From Stenotrophomonas maltophilia (GTDB lineage: Bacteria; Pseudomonadota; Gammaproteobacteria; Xanthomonadales; Xanthomonadaceae): a stretch of 64,000 bases of DNA. Shown in pieces: positions 1-9,194 of this stretch (the first letter of the stretch is position 1; each line of letters begins with the position of its first letter). The position numbers were made by a program, and so were the translations under genes. The DNA is taken from positions 62,001 through 126,000 of the forward strand of contig DEVL01000001.1 in assembly GCA_002363385.1 (NCBI GenBank), in the 5' to 3' direction. The notes beneath the pieces were generated by a model, which ran no database searches, had not been told where the DNA came from, and saw only the letters and a list, made by a program, of their open reading frames with translations.

Positions 1-313
1 GTGCCAGATCGATCAGCTCCCGTACCTGCAGCACCGGTGGCAACGCGGTGGCCTGCAGCATCACCCCGATGCCGCCGCGACGGTCCCGGTCCTGCGGGTC
101 GCCGCCAAGCAGTTCGACGCGGCCCGCATCGGCACGACGCAGGCCCAGCAGCAGGGAGATGGCGGTGCTCTTGCCGGCACCGTTGCGACCGAGCAGCGCC
201 AGTACTTCGCCGCGGTGCAGCGAGAAACTCACGCCCTGCAGGGCGGCGACATCCCCGTAGTGGGCCTGGACGTCGTGCAGACTGGCCAGGGGCGAAGCGG
301 TGGGTTCGGTCAT
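1..313 (-). CDS. ABC transporter ATP-binding protein, N-terminal part (runs off the window)
   Basis: Partial gene: 104 residues are visible and the rest lies to the left of the window. It is the nucleotide-binding subunit of an ABC exporter of the CcmA/NatA class (family inference). Visible motifs are a Walker A loop GRNGAGKST at residues 42-50 and the Q-loop sequence VMLQ ending at residue 87; the signature, Walker B and switch His are outside the window. The ATG at 313 is preceded by GGGAG. It is divergent from the efflux operon starting at 519, with about 205 bp between. The partner permease would be expected to the left. Substrate cannot be read from this fragment. Confidence 0.9.
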   Translation of the reverse strand, partial: MTEPTASPLASLHDVQAHYGDVAALQGVSFSLHRGEVLALLGRNGAGKSTAISLLLGLRRADAGRVELLGGDPQDRDRRGGIGVMLQATALPPVLQVRELIDLA

Positions 314-518
314 GACGGACTCCCGGAGAGGACACCGACAGCGTCTGCTGCTGGCCGCGGCCGCCCCAGTGGCCGTCGTCAGCCCATGCAGGTGACAGCT
401 GTCACTGCCGCCGCGCCAAGCCGCCGGGCATGCTGTGCACCACCCCGGCCACCGCGCTGGTTTGCCCCTCGGCCGCCGATGCGGTCACACTCGGCCCGAT
501 TCCCCGTCCAGACTCACG

Positions 519-1754
519 ATGAACGCATCCGCTGAACTGCTCAAGGAACTCCGCATCGACCGCAAGGCCGGTTCGCCGCCCCCGTCGCCCCCGCGACGTG
601 GCCGCTGGATCGTGCTGGCGATCGTCCTTCTCATTGTGTTGGCCGGCCTGGCCTGGTTCGTGCTCGGTCGCGAGCGCCCGATCGCCGTGACCACCGCGCC
701 CGTGGTGGCGATCCAGCAGGGCGGCGCCAGCAGCTCGGTGCTCGACGCCAGCGGCTACGTGGTCGCCCGGCGCATGGCCACCGTCTCGGCCAAGATCACC
801 GGCAAGGTGCGGGAGGTGATGATCGAGGAAGGCATGCGCGTGGAAGAGGGCCAGGTGATGGCCACGCTCGACCCGATCGACGCCAACGCCCAGCGCAGCC
901 TCTCCGCCTCGCAGCTCGAGGCCGCACGCAGCCAGCTGGCCGGTCTGCAGGCACAGGTCGCCCAGGCCGATGCCGAAGCCGGCCGCCTGCAGACCCTGGT
1001 CGGCCAGCAACTGGTTTCACGCTCGCAGTACGACCAGGCCATCGCCCAGCGCGACAGCCTGCGCGCGCAGCTGCGCACCGCCCAGCGCAACACCACCGTG
1101 GCCAGCGATTCGCTGGCGATCGCCGACCTCGGCGTGGACAACAACATCGTGCGCGCGCCGTTCTCCGGCGTGGTCACCGCCAAGGCCGCGCAGCCGGGCG
1201 AAATCGTCTCGCCATTGTCGGCGGGCGGTGGGTTCACCCGGACCGGCATCGGCACCATCGTGGACATGGATTCGCTGGAGATCGAAGTCGAGGTCGGCGA
1301 ATCCTTCATCGGCCGTGTGCAGCCGAAGATGCCGGTCGAAGCCACCCTCAATGCGTACCCGGACTGGAAGATTCCGGCCGAGGTGATCGCGATCATCCCC
1401 ACCGCCGACCGCGGCAAGGCCACGGTGAAGGTGCGCGTGGCCCTGAAGACCAAGGACCCGCGCATCGTTCCCGAGATGGGCGTGCGGGTCAGCTTCCTGG
1501 AAAGTGCCCAGCCCGCCGAAGCCGCCAAACCGCAGGGCGTACGCGTACCGGCGTCGGCGATCGTGGAGCGCGAGCAGAAGACCGTCGCCTTCGTGGTCAA
1601 GGACGATGCGCGGGTGGAACAGCGCGCGATCACCGTGGGCACCACGCTCAACAACGACCGCCAGGTCACCCGGGGCCTGAGTGCCGGCGAGGTCGTCGTG
1701 ACCACACCACCGGCCGAGCTGCGGGACGGCAGCAAGGTTACCGAAACCCCCTGA
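519..1754 (+). CDS. Periplasmic adaptor (HlyD/MacA-like) of an ABC efflux system
   Basis: 411 residues. It should bridge the inner-membrane ABC transporter encoded just downstream to an outer-membrane channel. The N-terminus is cytoplasmic and Pro/Arg-rich, followed by one membrane anchor at about 29-50. Then come a split biotinyl-lipoyl domain (roughly 75-118 and 205-235), an Ala/Gln-rich alpha hairpin (about 120-195), a beta-barrel and a membrane-proximal domain. The in-frame start further upstream at 435 was rejected because the ATG at 519 directly gives a normal anchor. Adaptor, ATPase and two permeases in one direction resemble MacAB/YknXYZ systems. A 166-bp gap with GC-rich hairpins separates it from the ATPase gene. 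No outer-membrane factor gene is present here. Confidence 0.9.
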   Translation: MNASAELLKELRIDRKAGSPPPSPPRRGRWIVLAIVLLIVLAGLAWFVLGRERPIAVTTAPVVAIQQGGASSSVLDASGYVVARRMATVSAKITGKVREVMIEEGMRVEEGQVMATLDPIDANAQRSLSASQLEAARSQLAGLQAQVAQADAEAGRLQTLVGQQLVSRSQYDQAIAQRDSLRAQLRTAQRNTTVASDSLAIADLGVDNNIVRAPFSGVVTAKAAQPGEIVSPLSAGGGFTRTGIGTIVDMDSLEIEVEVGESFIGRVQPKMPVEATLNAYPDWKIPAEVIAIIPTADRGKATVKVRVALKTKDPRIVPEMGVRVSFLESAQPAEAAKPQGVRVPASAIVEREQKTVAFVVKDDARVEQRAITVGTTLNNDRQVTRGLSAGEVVVTTPPAELRDGSKVTETP

Positions 1755-1920
1755 CGGGGCCAGAACTGCAGTACGCGAGCCACGCTGATGCTCGCGGCAA
1801 GTGCGATGTCCTCGTGCCATCACGGCGCGCACGGTGGCCGCTGCCCGTCACCGCGACACCCCGGGGCCTTCGCCCGGGCGCGCCGTATGCCCCTTCTTAC
1901 CGATCCACGGAGAACCACCC

Positions 1921-2610
<690 letters not shown>

Positions 2611-2624
2611 CGGAGGATGCGGCG

Positions 2625-3785
2625 ATGAAATACTTCTCGCTGGTCTGGGCACAGCTGTTCCGCAGCAAGACCCGCACCCTGCTGACGTTGTTGTCGGTGG
2701 TGGCGGCCTTCCTGCTGTTCGGCATGCTCGATTCGGTCCGGGTGGCGTTCAACTCCGGCGGTGACACCATCGAAGGCGCCAAGCGGCTGGTGGTCTCCTC
2801 CAAGCTCTCGATCACCCAGAGCCTGCCCCTGCGGCTGCTGCGCGATATCGAAGCCACCCCGGGCGTGCGCAAGGTCAACTACGCCATGTGGTTCGGCGGC
2901 ATCTACCAGGACCAGAAGAACTTCTTCCCGAGCTTCTCGGTCTCGGACAACTACATGGACCTGTACCCCGAGTTCGAGCTGCCGCCCGAGCAGGCCGAGG
3001 CATTCAAGAACACCCGCACCGGTGCACTGGTCGGTGAAGCCCTGGCCACCCGTTTCGGCTGGAAGGTGGGCGACACCATTCCGATGCAGGCCACGATCTT
3101 CCCGCGCAAGGGCAGCAACGACTGGCCGCTGGAACTGAGCGGCATCTACCGGGCCAAGGACCGCAACAACGCCGGTGCGGAGAATCAGCTGCTGCTGCAC
3201 TGGAGCTACTTTGATGAATCCAACGATTACATCAAGAACCAGGTCAGCTTCTACACCGTGCAGCTGGAGAACCCCGCGCACGCTTCGCGCGTGGCCCAGG
3301 CGATCGATGCGCTGTCGCTGAACTCCGATCACGAAACCAAGTCGCAGACCGAGGCTTCGTTCTCACAGGCCTTCGCCAAGCAGTTCGCCGATATCGGCCT
3401 GATCGTCACCGGCATCATGGCCGCGGTGTTCTTCACCCTCGTGCTGCTGACCGGCAACACCATGGCCCAGGCGGTGCGCGAGCGCATCCCGGAGCTGGCA
3501 ATCCTCAAGACACTGGGCTTCAAGGACGGCACCGTGCTGGTGCTGGTGATGGTCGAATCGGTGCTGCTGATCGTGCTCGGCGGGCTGATCGGCATGGGCC
3601 TGGCCTCGATCGTGATGCCGGTGATCAGCGCCAGCAGCCAGGGCATGATCAGCCTGCCCGGCGTGCCGGCGCAGACGTGGATGGTGGCGCTGTGCCTGAT
3701 GGCGGTGATCGGGATCGTGGTGGGCCTGCTGCCGGCATTGCGCGCGCAGCGGTTGAAGATCGTCGATGCACTGGCCGGGCGCTGA
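2625..3785 (+). CDS. ABC transporter permease, FtsX/MacB type (first of two)
   Basis: 386 residues. The MacB-like topology has TM1 near the N-terminus (about 15-38), a large periplasmic domain, then three C-terminal TM segments (about 255-285, 305-330, 350-375) in an FtsX domain. The segment PELAILKTLGF is the coupling-helix region typical of the family. It is smaller than E. coli MacB because the ATPase is a separate gene. The start at 2625 follows a GGAGG 9 nt upstream. It probably forms a heterodimer with the next permease, whose start lies 10 bp after this stop. Confidence 0.9.
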   Translation: MKYFSLVWAQLFRSKTRTLLTLLSVVAAFLLFGMLDSVRVAFNSGGDTIEGAKRLVVSSKLSITQSLPLRLLRDIEATPGVRKVNYAMWFGGIYQDQKNFFPSFSVSDNYMDLYPEFELPPEQAEAFKNTRTGALVGEALATRFGWKVGDTIPMQATIFPRKGSNDWPLELSGIYRAKDRNNAGAENQLLLHWSYFDESNDYIKNQVSFYTVQLENPAHASRVAQAIDALSLNSDHETKSQTEASFSQAFAKQFADIGLIVTGIMAAVFFTLVLLTGNTMAQAVRERIPELAILKTLGFKDGTVLVLVMVESVLLIVLGGLIGMGLASIVMPVISASSQGMISLPGVPAQTWMVALCLMAVIGIVVGLLPALRAQRLKIVDALAGR

Positions 3786-3795
3786 GGAGACCACC

Positions 3796-5106
3796 ATGAA
3801 AACGCACTGGATGTGGAACGTATTGACCGTGGTGGCGCTGCTGGTCGCCCTGGTGGTGTGGATCGTGCTGCCGTGGTGGATGGTGCTGGCGATCGCCGTG
3901 CTGCTGGCCGCGTGGCTGGTGCTCACCCGCAGCGGCCGCTTGTCGCTGGCAGCCGCACGGATCGGCATCGCCAGCCTGCCGCAGCGCTGGGGCGCCTCCT
4001 CGGTGATCGTGGTCGGCATCGCCGGCGTGGTCGGCGTGCTGGTGGCGATGCTGGCCATGGGCGATGGCTTCAAGGCCACCCTGGAGCGCAGCGGCAGCGA
4101 TGACGTGGCGATCGTGCTGCGCGGTGGCTCGCAGGCGGAAACCAACTCGGTGATCATGCGCGACCAGGTGCCGCTGATCGAGAACCTGCCCGGCGTGGCC
4201 CGCGGCAGCGACGGCAAGCCGCTGATCTCCGCCGAACTGTCGCAAGTGATCAGCCTCCTCTCGCGCAGCGACCACAGCGATACCAACGTGCAGTTCCGCG
4301 GCGTCGGCGAGCAGGCGTGGGCCGTGCGCGACAACGTGCGCATCATCGCCGGCCGCAGGTTCAAACCCGGCCTGCGCGAGATCGTGGTCGGCAAGGGCGC
4401 GCAGGCGCAGTTCGAGGGCCTGGAGATCGGCAAGACCCTGCAGCTGGGCAAGCAGGAATGGACGGTGGTGGGCGTGTTCGCCTCCAACGATGTGCATGAG
4501 TCGGAGTTGTGGTCGGACACCCAGACGTTGTCCACCACCTACAACCGCAGTGCGTATCAGTCGGTCAACGTGCGCACCGAAGGGGCGGCGGGCTTCAAGC
4601 AGTTCAAGGACGCCATGGAGGCCGACCCGCGCCTGAAGCTGGACGTGGAGACCACCCGTGACTACTACCGCAAGCAGTCCGGCGGCCTGAGCAAGCTGAT
4701 CAGCATCCTGGGCACGGTGATCGGCGCGATCATGGCGATCGGCGCGGTGTTCGGTGCGCTCAACACCATGTATGCGGCCGTGGCGACACGGGCGCGCGAG
4801 ATCGCGACGATGCGGGCGATCGGCTTCCGCGGCGTGCCGGTGGTGACCGCGGTGATGCTGGAGACGATGCTGCTGGCGTTGCTCGGCGGCCTGCTCGGTG
4901 GATTGGTGGCGTGGCTGGTGTTCAACAACTACACCGTCTCCACGCTGGGCAACAACTTCAGCCAGGTGGTGTTCCAGTTCAAGGTGTCGCCGCAGCTGCT
5001 ATGGACGGGCCTGAAGTGGGCGCTCGGCATCGGCCTGGTCGGTGGTCTGTTCCCGGCGCTGCGCGCGGCGCGGCTGCCGATCACCACGGCGTTGCGTGAG
5101 ACCTGA
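3796..5106 (+). CDS. ABC transporter permease, FtsX/MacB type (second of two)
   Basis: 436 residues and paralogous in layout to the preceding permease, but with an extra N-terminal hydrophobic hairpin (about 8-44) before the usual MacB-like TM1. The C-terminal FtsX domain contains the coupling segment REIATMRAIGF. The ATG at 3796 has GAGGAG upstream; the frame is open from 3766 but that would start inside the previous gene. It is the last gene of the operon and is followed by a rho-independent terminator at 5165-5195. Two non-identical permeases imply a heteromeric membrane part. Confidence 0.9.
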   Translation: MKTHWMWNVLTVVALLVALVVWIVLPWWMVLAIAVLLAAWLVLTRSGRLSLAAARIGIASLPQRWGASSVIVVGIAGVVGVLVAMLAMGDGFKATLERSGSDDVAIVLRGGSQAETNSVIMRDQVPLIENLPGVARGSDGKPLISAELSQVISLLSRSDHSDTNVQFRGVGEQAWAVRDNVRIIAGRRFKPGLREIVVGKGAQAQFEGLEIGKTLQLGKQEWTVVGVFASNDVHESELWSDTQTLSTTYNRSAYQSVNVRTEGAAGFKQFKDAMEADPRLKLDVETTRDYYRKQSGGLSKLISILGTVIGAIMAIGAVFGALNTMYAAVATRAREIATMRAIGFRGVPVVTAVMLETMLLALLGGLLGGLVAWLVFNNYTVSTLGNNFSQVVFQFKVSPQLLWTGLKWALGIGLVGGLFPALRAARLPITTALRET

Positions 5107-5164
5107 GCGATACGTTTGAACAACGCGCGTGCGCGTGGTCGCGCACGCGAAATAGCAACTCCGG

Positions 5165-5195
5165 AACCGCATTCGCAAGAGTGCGGTTTTTTTTT
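5165..5195 (+). terminator. Rho-independent terminator of the efflux operon
   Basis: A stem formed by AACCGCA and TGCGGTT, extended by further pairs around a short CGCAA loop, is followed by nine T residues. It lies 59 bp after the second permease stop codon. Confidence 0.9.
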
Positions 5196-5547
5196 GCCTG
5201 CAGTATTCATTGCGCGTTTAGTTGTAGCGTGCGTACGCAAAGGCGCAGCTGTACGCACGCTGCGACACGATCACGCACGCGCTCAAGTTGCCGCGCGCCT
5301 CGCCGCTATCGGTGCCTCTGCCCAACACAGCGCGACGTTTTTTCGTGTGCCGCATGACGAAGTGAAAAAGGTTTGCTCTGAATGCGCGTTTTTGTCAGCC
5401 ATCATTCATTTACAGCCCTTTTTTCGCTTTCAAATGAAAGTAAAAAATTTGAAAAGTCATTAGACTCCCGCCCCCCACGTCGTGGTGTGTTGTTCCCCAC
5501 GCCGCCCGAACGGGCGAATGTTTTTACAGAGAAAGAGAAACGCACGG
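5196..5547 (+). other. AT-rich upstream region of the TonB receptor, with two inverted repeats
   Basis: No gene is supported in these 352 bp. The first half contains a long hairpin-forming repeat (5224-5263). The second half (about 5330-5470) is strikingly AT-rich for this genome, with several T-runs and a palindrome CTTTCA-AA-TGAAAG at 5427-5440, as expected for a promoter or regulator-binding region. A G/C-rich inverted sequence follows just before the gene. I infer that this is the receptor's promoter and leader; no exact -35/-10 pair is claimed. Confidence 0.6.
5224..5263. repeat. Imperfect 13-bp inverted repeat
   Basis: GTAGCGTGCGTAC at 5224-5236 pairs with GTACGCACGCTGC at 5251-5263 (12 of 13 positions) around a 14-nt loop. 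There is no T-run on either side, so it is not a classical terminator. It could be an operator or a leader-RNA hairpin upstream of the TonB receptor. Confidence 0.7.
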
Positions 5548-8370
5548 ATGTATTTGAAGACCAATCCGCTGCGCAACGCGATCGCCATCGCGCTTGTCGC
5601 CAGCTGCAGTGCCCCCGCCTTCGCACAGAGTGCCGATGACGGCACCACCAACCTCGATCGCATCGAGATCACCGGCTCGCGCATCCGCCAGGCCAGCGTT
5701 GAATCGGCCCAGCCGGTCGTCGCGCTGAACCGCGCCGAGATCGAGAAGAAGGGCTACGTCAACGTCGCCGACATCCTGCAGGACGTCACCGCCGCCGGTT
5801 CGCCGAGCATGAGCCGCGCTTCCTCGCTGGAATCGGGCCGTGACTTCGGTGGCATGTACGTGAGCCTGCGCAACCTGGGCCCGGAACGCAGCCTGGTGCT
5901 GATCGACGGCCGCCGCATGGGCGTCAGCGCCGGTGGTTACTCCGATCTGGCCTCGATCCCGTCCTCGATCGTCGAGCGCTTGGAAGTGCTGACCGACGGT
6001 GCCTCGGCCCTGTATGGCTCGGACGCCATCGCCGGCGTGGTCAACATCATCACCCGCAAGAACTTCGACGGTGCCGAAGTCAGCGCCTACGTCGGCCAGT
6101 ACAGCGAAGGCGACGGCCAGAAGACCGCCTACAGCGCGACCTTCGGCAAGACCTTCGACCGTGGCTGGGTCACCGTGGGTGGCGAGTACACCGACGAAGA
6201 TCCGGTCCTGGGCGGCGCACGTGAGTTCACTGCGTACCCGAACGGTCCGCGCCACACCGCCGACGGCCTGAGCGGCGTCACCCCGTGGGGCTATGCGACC
6301 GTCAACGGCAGCAACCTCAGCGTGGGCCCGGGCGGCGATCCGACCCAGCTGGGCAACTTCAAGCCGGCCGACAAGGCCAACGACGCCAACACCAAGACCA
6401 ACATGAGCCTGCTCACCGGTCTGCAGCGCAAGTCGGTGTTCGCCAACGGTGGCTTCTCGATCACCGATGACCTGCGCCTGGTCGCCGATGCGCTGTACAG
6501 CGAACGCGAGTCCAGCAAGCAGCTGGCCGGCTACCCGTACCAGAGCACCGGTTCGCGTGCGCTGCTGTCCAAGGACAGCGCGTTCAATCCGTTCGGTCGT
6601 GACGTTGCCTTTGCGCACCGCACCGAGGAGCTGCCGCGCGGCACCGAAAACAACCTGACCACCAAGCGCGCCAGCCTGGGCCTGGAAGGCAGCTTCGACA
6701 CCGGTTCGCGGTACTGGGACTGGAACGTCAGCTACATGTACAACCGCAATGAAGGCGAGCGCATCGGCACGGGCAGCATGTACCAGCCGAACGTGAACCA
6801 GTCGGTTGGCCCGTCGTTCCTGGACGCCAACAACGTCGCCCATTGCGGCAGCGTCGGCAGCGTGATCGCCGGCTGCACCCCGTGGAACCCGCTGGCCCCG
6901 ATGGGCTACACCGGCCCGGGTTCGCTGAGCAACCAGGACGTGCAGGACTTCCTGTTCACCCGCTTCACCGACAAGATGCAGAGCACCACCAAGGTGGCCA
7001 GCGCGAACATCTCCGGCTCGCTGTTCAGCCTGCCGGCCGGTGACATCCTGGGCGCACTGGGTGTCGAACACCGCAGCGAAGAAGCCAGCTACTCGCCGGA
7101 CCTGATGGTCCGCAACGGCCAGATCGCCGGCACCACCGGCCAGCCGACCCAGGGCGACTACTCGCTCAACGAGGTCTACCTGGAACTGCAGGTTCCGCTG
7201 CTGGCCGACATGGCCTTCGCGCGTGAGCTGTCGCTGGACATGGCCGGTCGCTATTCGGACTACAACAACTTCGGCTCGACCACGAACACCAAGTTCGGCC
7301 TGAAGTGGAAGCCGATCGACAGCCTGCTGGTGCGCGCCACCTACGGCACCGGCTTCCGTGCACCGACCGTGGAAGATCTGTACGGCGGCACCACCAGCAC
7401 GCGCGATTCGTACACCGATCCGTGCGACACCAGCTTCGGCGCGGCCGCCAACAACCCGCAGGTGCTGGCACGCTGCCTGGCCAACGGTGTCCCGGCCAAC
7501 TTCCGCCAGCTCGCCGCTGACGGCACCGCCGCAACGGTGCCGGGCCAGCAGGGTGGCACGGACTTCAGCTCGGGTTCCAACCCGGAACTGAAGCCGGAAA
7601 CCGCCAAGACCTGGACCGTGGGCGTGGTGTACAGCCCGGAGTTCGTCTCGGGTCTGGACCTGAGCCTGGACTGGTGGAAGATCCGCATCAACGACGTGAT
7701 CGTCGGTGAGTCGGCCACGGACATGCTCAACCAGTGCTACGTGCTGGGTGTGGACGCTGCGTGCGACCGCTTCACGCGCGCCCGTTCGGGCCGCACGATC
7801 GGCCAGGTCAACGGTCTGGACCGCACGCTGTTGAACGCGGGCTACCAGGAAACGGCCGGCTACGATCTCTCCGTGCGTTACCGCCTGCCGGAGCTGGCGA
7901 TCGGCAAGTTCGCGGTCTCCTGGAACACCACGTACGTGGATTACCTGGAGCGCAAGAACGACAACGTCGACACCACGCCGGTGCGTCAGTACACGGGTTG
8001 GGAAGGCAATTTCCGCGTGCGGTCGAACCTCAATGTGGATTATCAGTTCGGCAACTTCGGCCTGGGCTGGACGGCGCGTTACTACTCCAGCATGAAGGAG
8101 AACTGTGCGTACGCGACGGAGTGCAGCAATCCGGGCTTCAGTTCGGCGTACACGGGCCGCCAGGGCGTCAACAAGGTGGGTTCGAACACGTTCCACGATA
8201 TCCAGGTGCGTTATGTGCTGCCGTGGAATGGCACGGTGTCGATGGGTGTGAACAATGTGTTCGACCATCAGGGTCCGATCATGTACAGCCAGCCGAACAG
8301 CAGTTTCACGTACTACGGTGGGTTCGATATCGGCCGTTACATGTACATGAAGTATCAGCAGCGTTTCTGA
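5548..8370 (+). CDS. TonB-dependent outer-membrane receptor
   Basis: 940 residues, large even for this family. It should be an outer-membrane gated channel energised by TonB-ExbBD. A signal peptide at about 1-27 ends in APAFA and is followed by the plug domain. The plug starts with a TonB-box-like stretch (LDRIEITGSRIR) and contains the typical VVNIITRKNF segment. A 22-strand beta-barrel follows and ends in an aromatic C-terminal residue (QQRF) needed for BAM insertion. The ATG at 5548 was chosen because it opens directly into the signal peptide; the frame is open from 5482. Many related xanthomonad receptors import carbohydrates, peptides or siderophores; the substrate cannot be inferred. 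It stands alone between terminators. Confidence 0.93.
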   Translation: MYLKTNPLRNAIAIALVASCSAPAFAQSADDGTTNLDRIEITGSRIRQASVESAQPVVALNRAEIEKKGYVNVADILQDVTAAGSPSMSRASSLESGRDFGGMYVSLRNLGPERSLVLIDGRRMGVSAGGYSDLASIPSSIVERLEVLTDGASALYGSDAIAGVVNIITRKNFDGAEVSAYVGQYSEGDGQKTAYSATFGKTFDRGWVTVGGEYTDEDPVLGGAREFTAYPNGPRHTADGLSGVTPWGYATVNGSNLSVGPGGDPTQLGNFKPADKANDANTKTNMSLLTGLQRKSVFANGGFSITDDLRLVADALYSERESSKQLAGYPYQSTGSRALLSKDSAFNPFGRDVAFAHRTEELPRGTENNLTTKRASLGLEGSFDTGSRYWDWNVSYMYNRNEGERIGTGSMYQPNVNQSVGPSFLDANNVAHCGSVGSVIAGCTPWNPLAPMGYTGPGSLSNQDVQDFLFTRFTDKMQSTTKVASANISGSLFSLPAGDILGALGVEHRSEEASYSPDLMVRNGQIAGTTGQPTQGDYSLNEVYLELQVPLLADMAFARELSLDMAGRYSDYNNFGSTTNTKFGLKWKPIDSLLVRATYGTGFRAPTVEDLYGGTTSTRDSYTDPCDTSFGAAANNPQVLARCLANGVPANFRQLAADGTAATVPGQQGGTDFSSGSNPELKPETAKTWTVGVVYSPEFVSGLDLSLDWWKIRINDVIVGESATDMLNQCYVLGVDAACDRFTRARSGRTIGQVNGLDRTLLNAGYQETAGYDLSVRYRLPELAIGKFAVSWNTTYVDYLERKNDNVDTTPVRQYTGWEGNFRVRSNLNVDYQFGNFGLGWTARYYSSMKENCAYATECSNPGFSSAYTGRQGVNKVGSNTFHDIQVRYVLPWNGTVSMGVNNVFDHQGPIMYSQPNSSFTYYGGFDIGRYMYMKYQQRF

Positions 8371-8436
8371 TCGGGTTCGCCTGATCATCCTTTTCTGATC
8401 TGCGGCTTACTCTCTCCAAGCCGCCGAGTGGAAGTG

Positions 8437-8467
8437 AGACGGCGCCTTCGGGCGCCGTCTTTTTTTT
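8437..8467 (+). terminator. Strong rho-independent terminator after the TonB receptor
   Basis: A perfect 10-bp stem AGACGGCGCC/GGCGCCGTCT with a TTCG tetraloop is followed by seven more T residues. Confidence 0.96.
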
Positions 8468-8584
8468 GCGTTGCCGTTTTGAAGCGACGGCTTCTGGATC
8501 GATGGCTTTTAGAGCAACAGCTCTTTGGAGCAACAGCGCTTGGAGCAACTGCCTTTAGTGTTGGATTCGCCCTGGCTTGGGCGT

Positions 8585-8680
8585 GCACGGGTGGGTTGGC
8601 GGGACCCGCCGCAAGTACGTCCATGTAGGCTCGTATGCCGCCATCCATGGCGGCATACGGTCCCGCCAACCCACCCGTGC
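8585..8680. repeat. Nested inverted repeat A (21-bp arms with an internal palindrome)
   Basis: The outer arms at 8585-8605 (GCACGGGTGGGTTGGCGGGAC) and 8660-8680 are perfect 21-bp inverted repeats. Inside sits a second palindrome at 8632-8659 (CGTATGCCGCCAT, 2 nt, ATGGCGGCATACG). The same plan is repeated 0.4 kb away at 9028-9135 with related but different sequence. Confidence 0.9.
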
Positions 8681-8735
8681 CCACCCTTTGACAGTGGGCT
8701 GGTGCGCAATGGAAACGCGGCACCGCGGCTGCGGC

Positions 8736-8780
8736 TTTTGATCTGCTCGGCTTTGATCTGCTCGGCTTTGATCTGCTCGG
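8736..8780 (+). repeat. Three tandem 15-bp repeats
   Basis: Three head-to-tail copies of CTTTGATCTGCTCGG; the first has T in place of the leading C. A diverged fourth unit begins at 8781. It lies between the two large inverted repeats. Confidence 0.9.
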
Positions 8781-9027
8781 CCTTGACCGCAAGCTTGATG
8801 GGCCCAGCGTTACTTTGCTCTGCCTCACCAGACTCCGCTCCAGTTCGCTCGACCAGCTCGGCTGCGCTCTGTCATGGCCACGCTTCGACCGGCGTTTCGA
8901 CCGGCGTTGCTTCCACCGGATCAGTGCGCTCGGCGCTACAGCAATGGCGCCGAAGTGCCGTGACGCCTTTGGCTTTTGCTTCGGCTTTTGCATTGGCCTT
9001 GGCCTTGGCCACCAGCCCACTGTCGGA

Positions 9028-9135
9028 GGCGGGGTGTGGGTGGGTGTGCGGGACCATATGCCGCCATGGATGGCGGCATATGAGCCCCCATGGATGGGTT
9101 CACGGCGGGTCCCGCGCACCCACCCACACCCCGCC
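9028..9135. repeat. Nested inverted repeat B (27-bp arms with an internal palindrome)
   Basis: The outer arms 9028-9054 and 9109-9135 pair at 26 of 27 positions; the left arm contains GTGGGTGGGTGTGCGGGAC. The internal palindrome at 9055-9082 is CATATGCCGCCAT, GG, ATGGCGGCATATG. The core TATGCCGCCAT/ATGGCGGCATA and a GTGGGT...GCGGGAC-type arm are shared with repeat A, so both belong to one repeat family. Confidence 0.9.
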
Positions 9136-9194
9136 TGGCCAAGCAGCCCAGCAAACCAAGGCTCCCGCTTTCAGGCTTTTCAGCCTTCAACACT

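Larger units (their letters stand above)
8468..9194. other. Non-coding, repeat-rich spacer
   Basis: About 0.7 kb between the receptor terminator and the rarD stop codon. Several open frames cross it, but their translations are repetitive low-complexity Arg/Ser or Ala/Phe/Leu sequences with no recognisable domain. The region holds two nested inverted repeats (8585-8680, 9028-9135), a 15-bp tandem triplet (8736-8780), and many degenerate short repeats such as TTCGACCGGCG and GGCTTTTG/GGCCTTGG. I see no gene in it. Confidence 0.75.

Noticed and set aside
5524..8388. A 954-codon open frame on the minus strand opposite the TonB receptor
   Set aside because: It exactly mirrors the receptor gene; the translation is rich in Arg/His/Val with no domain, a normal shadow in high-GC DNA.
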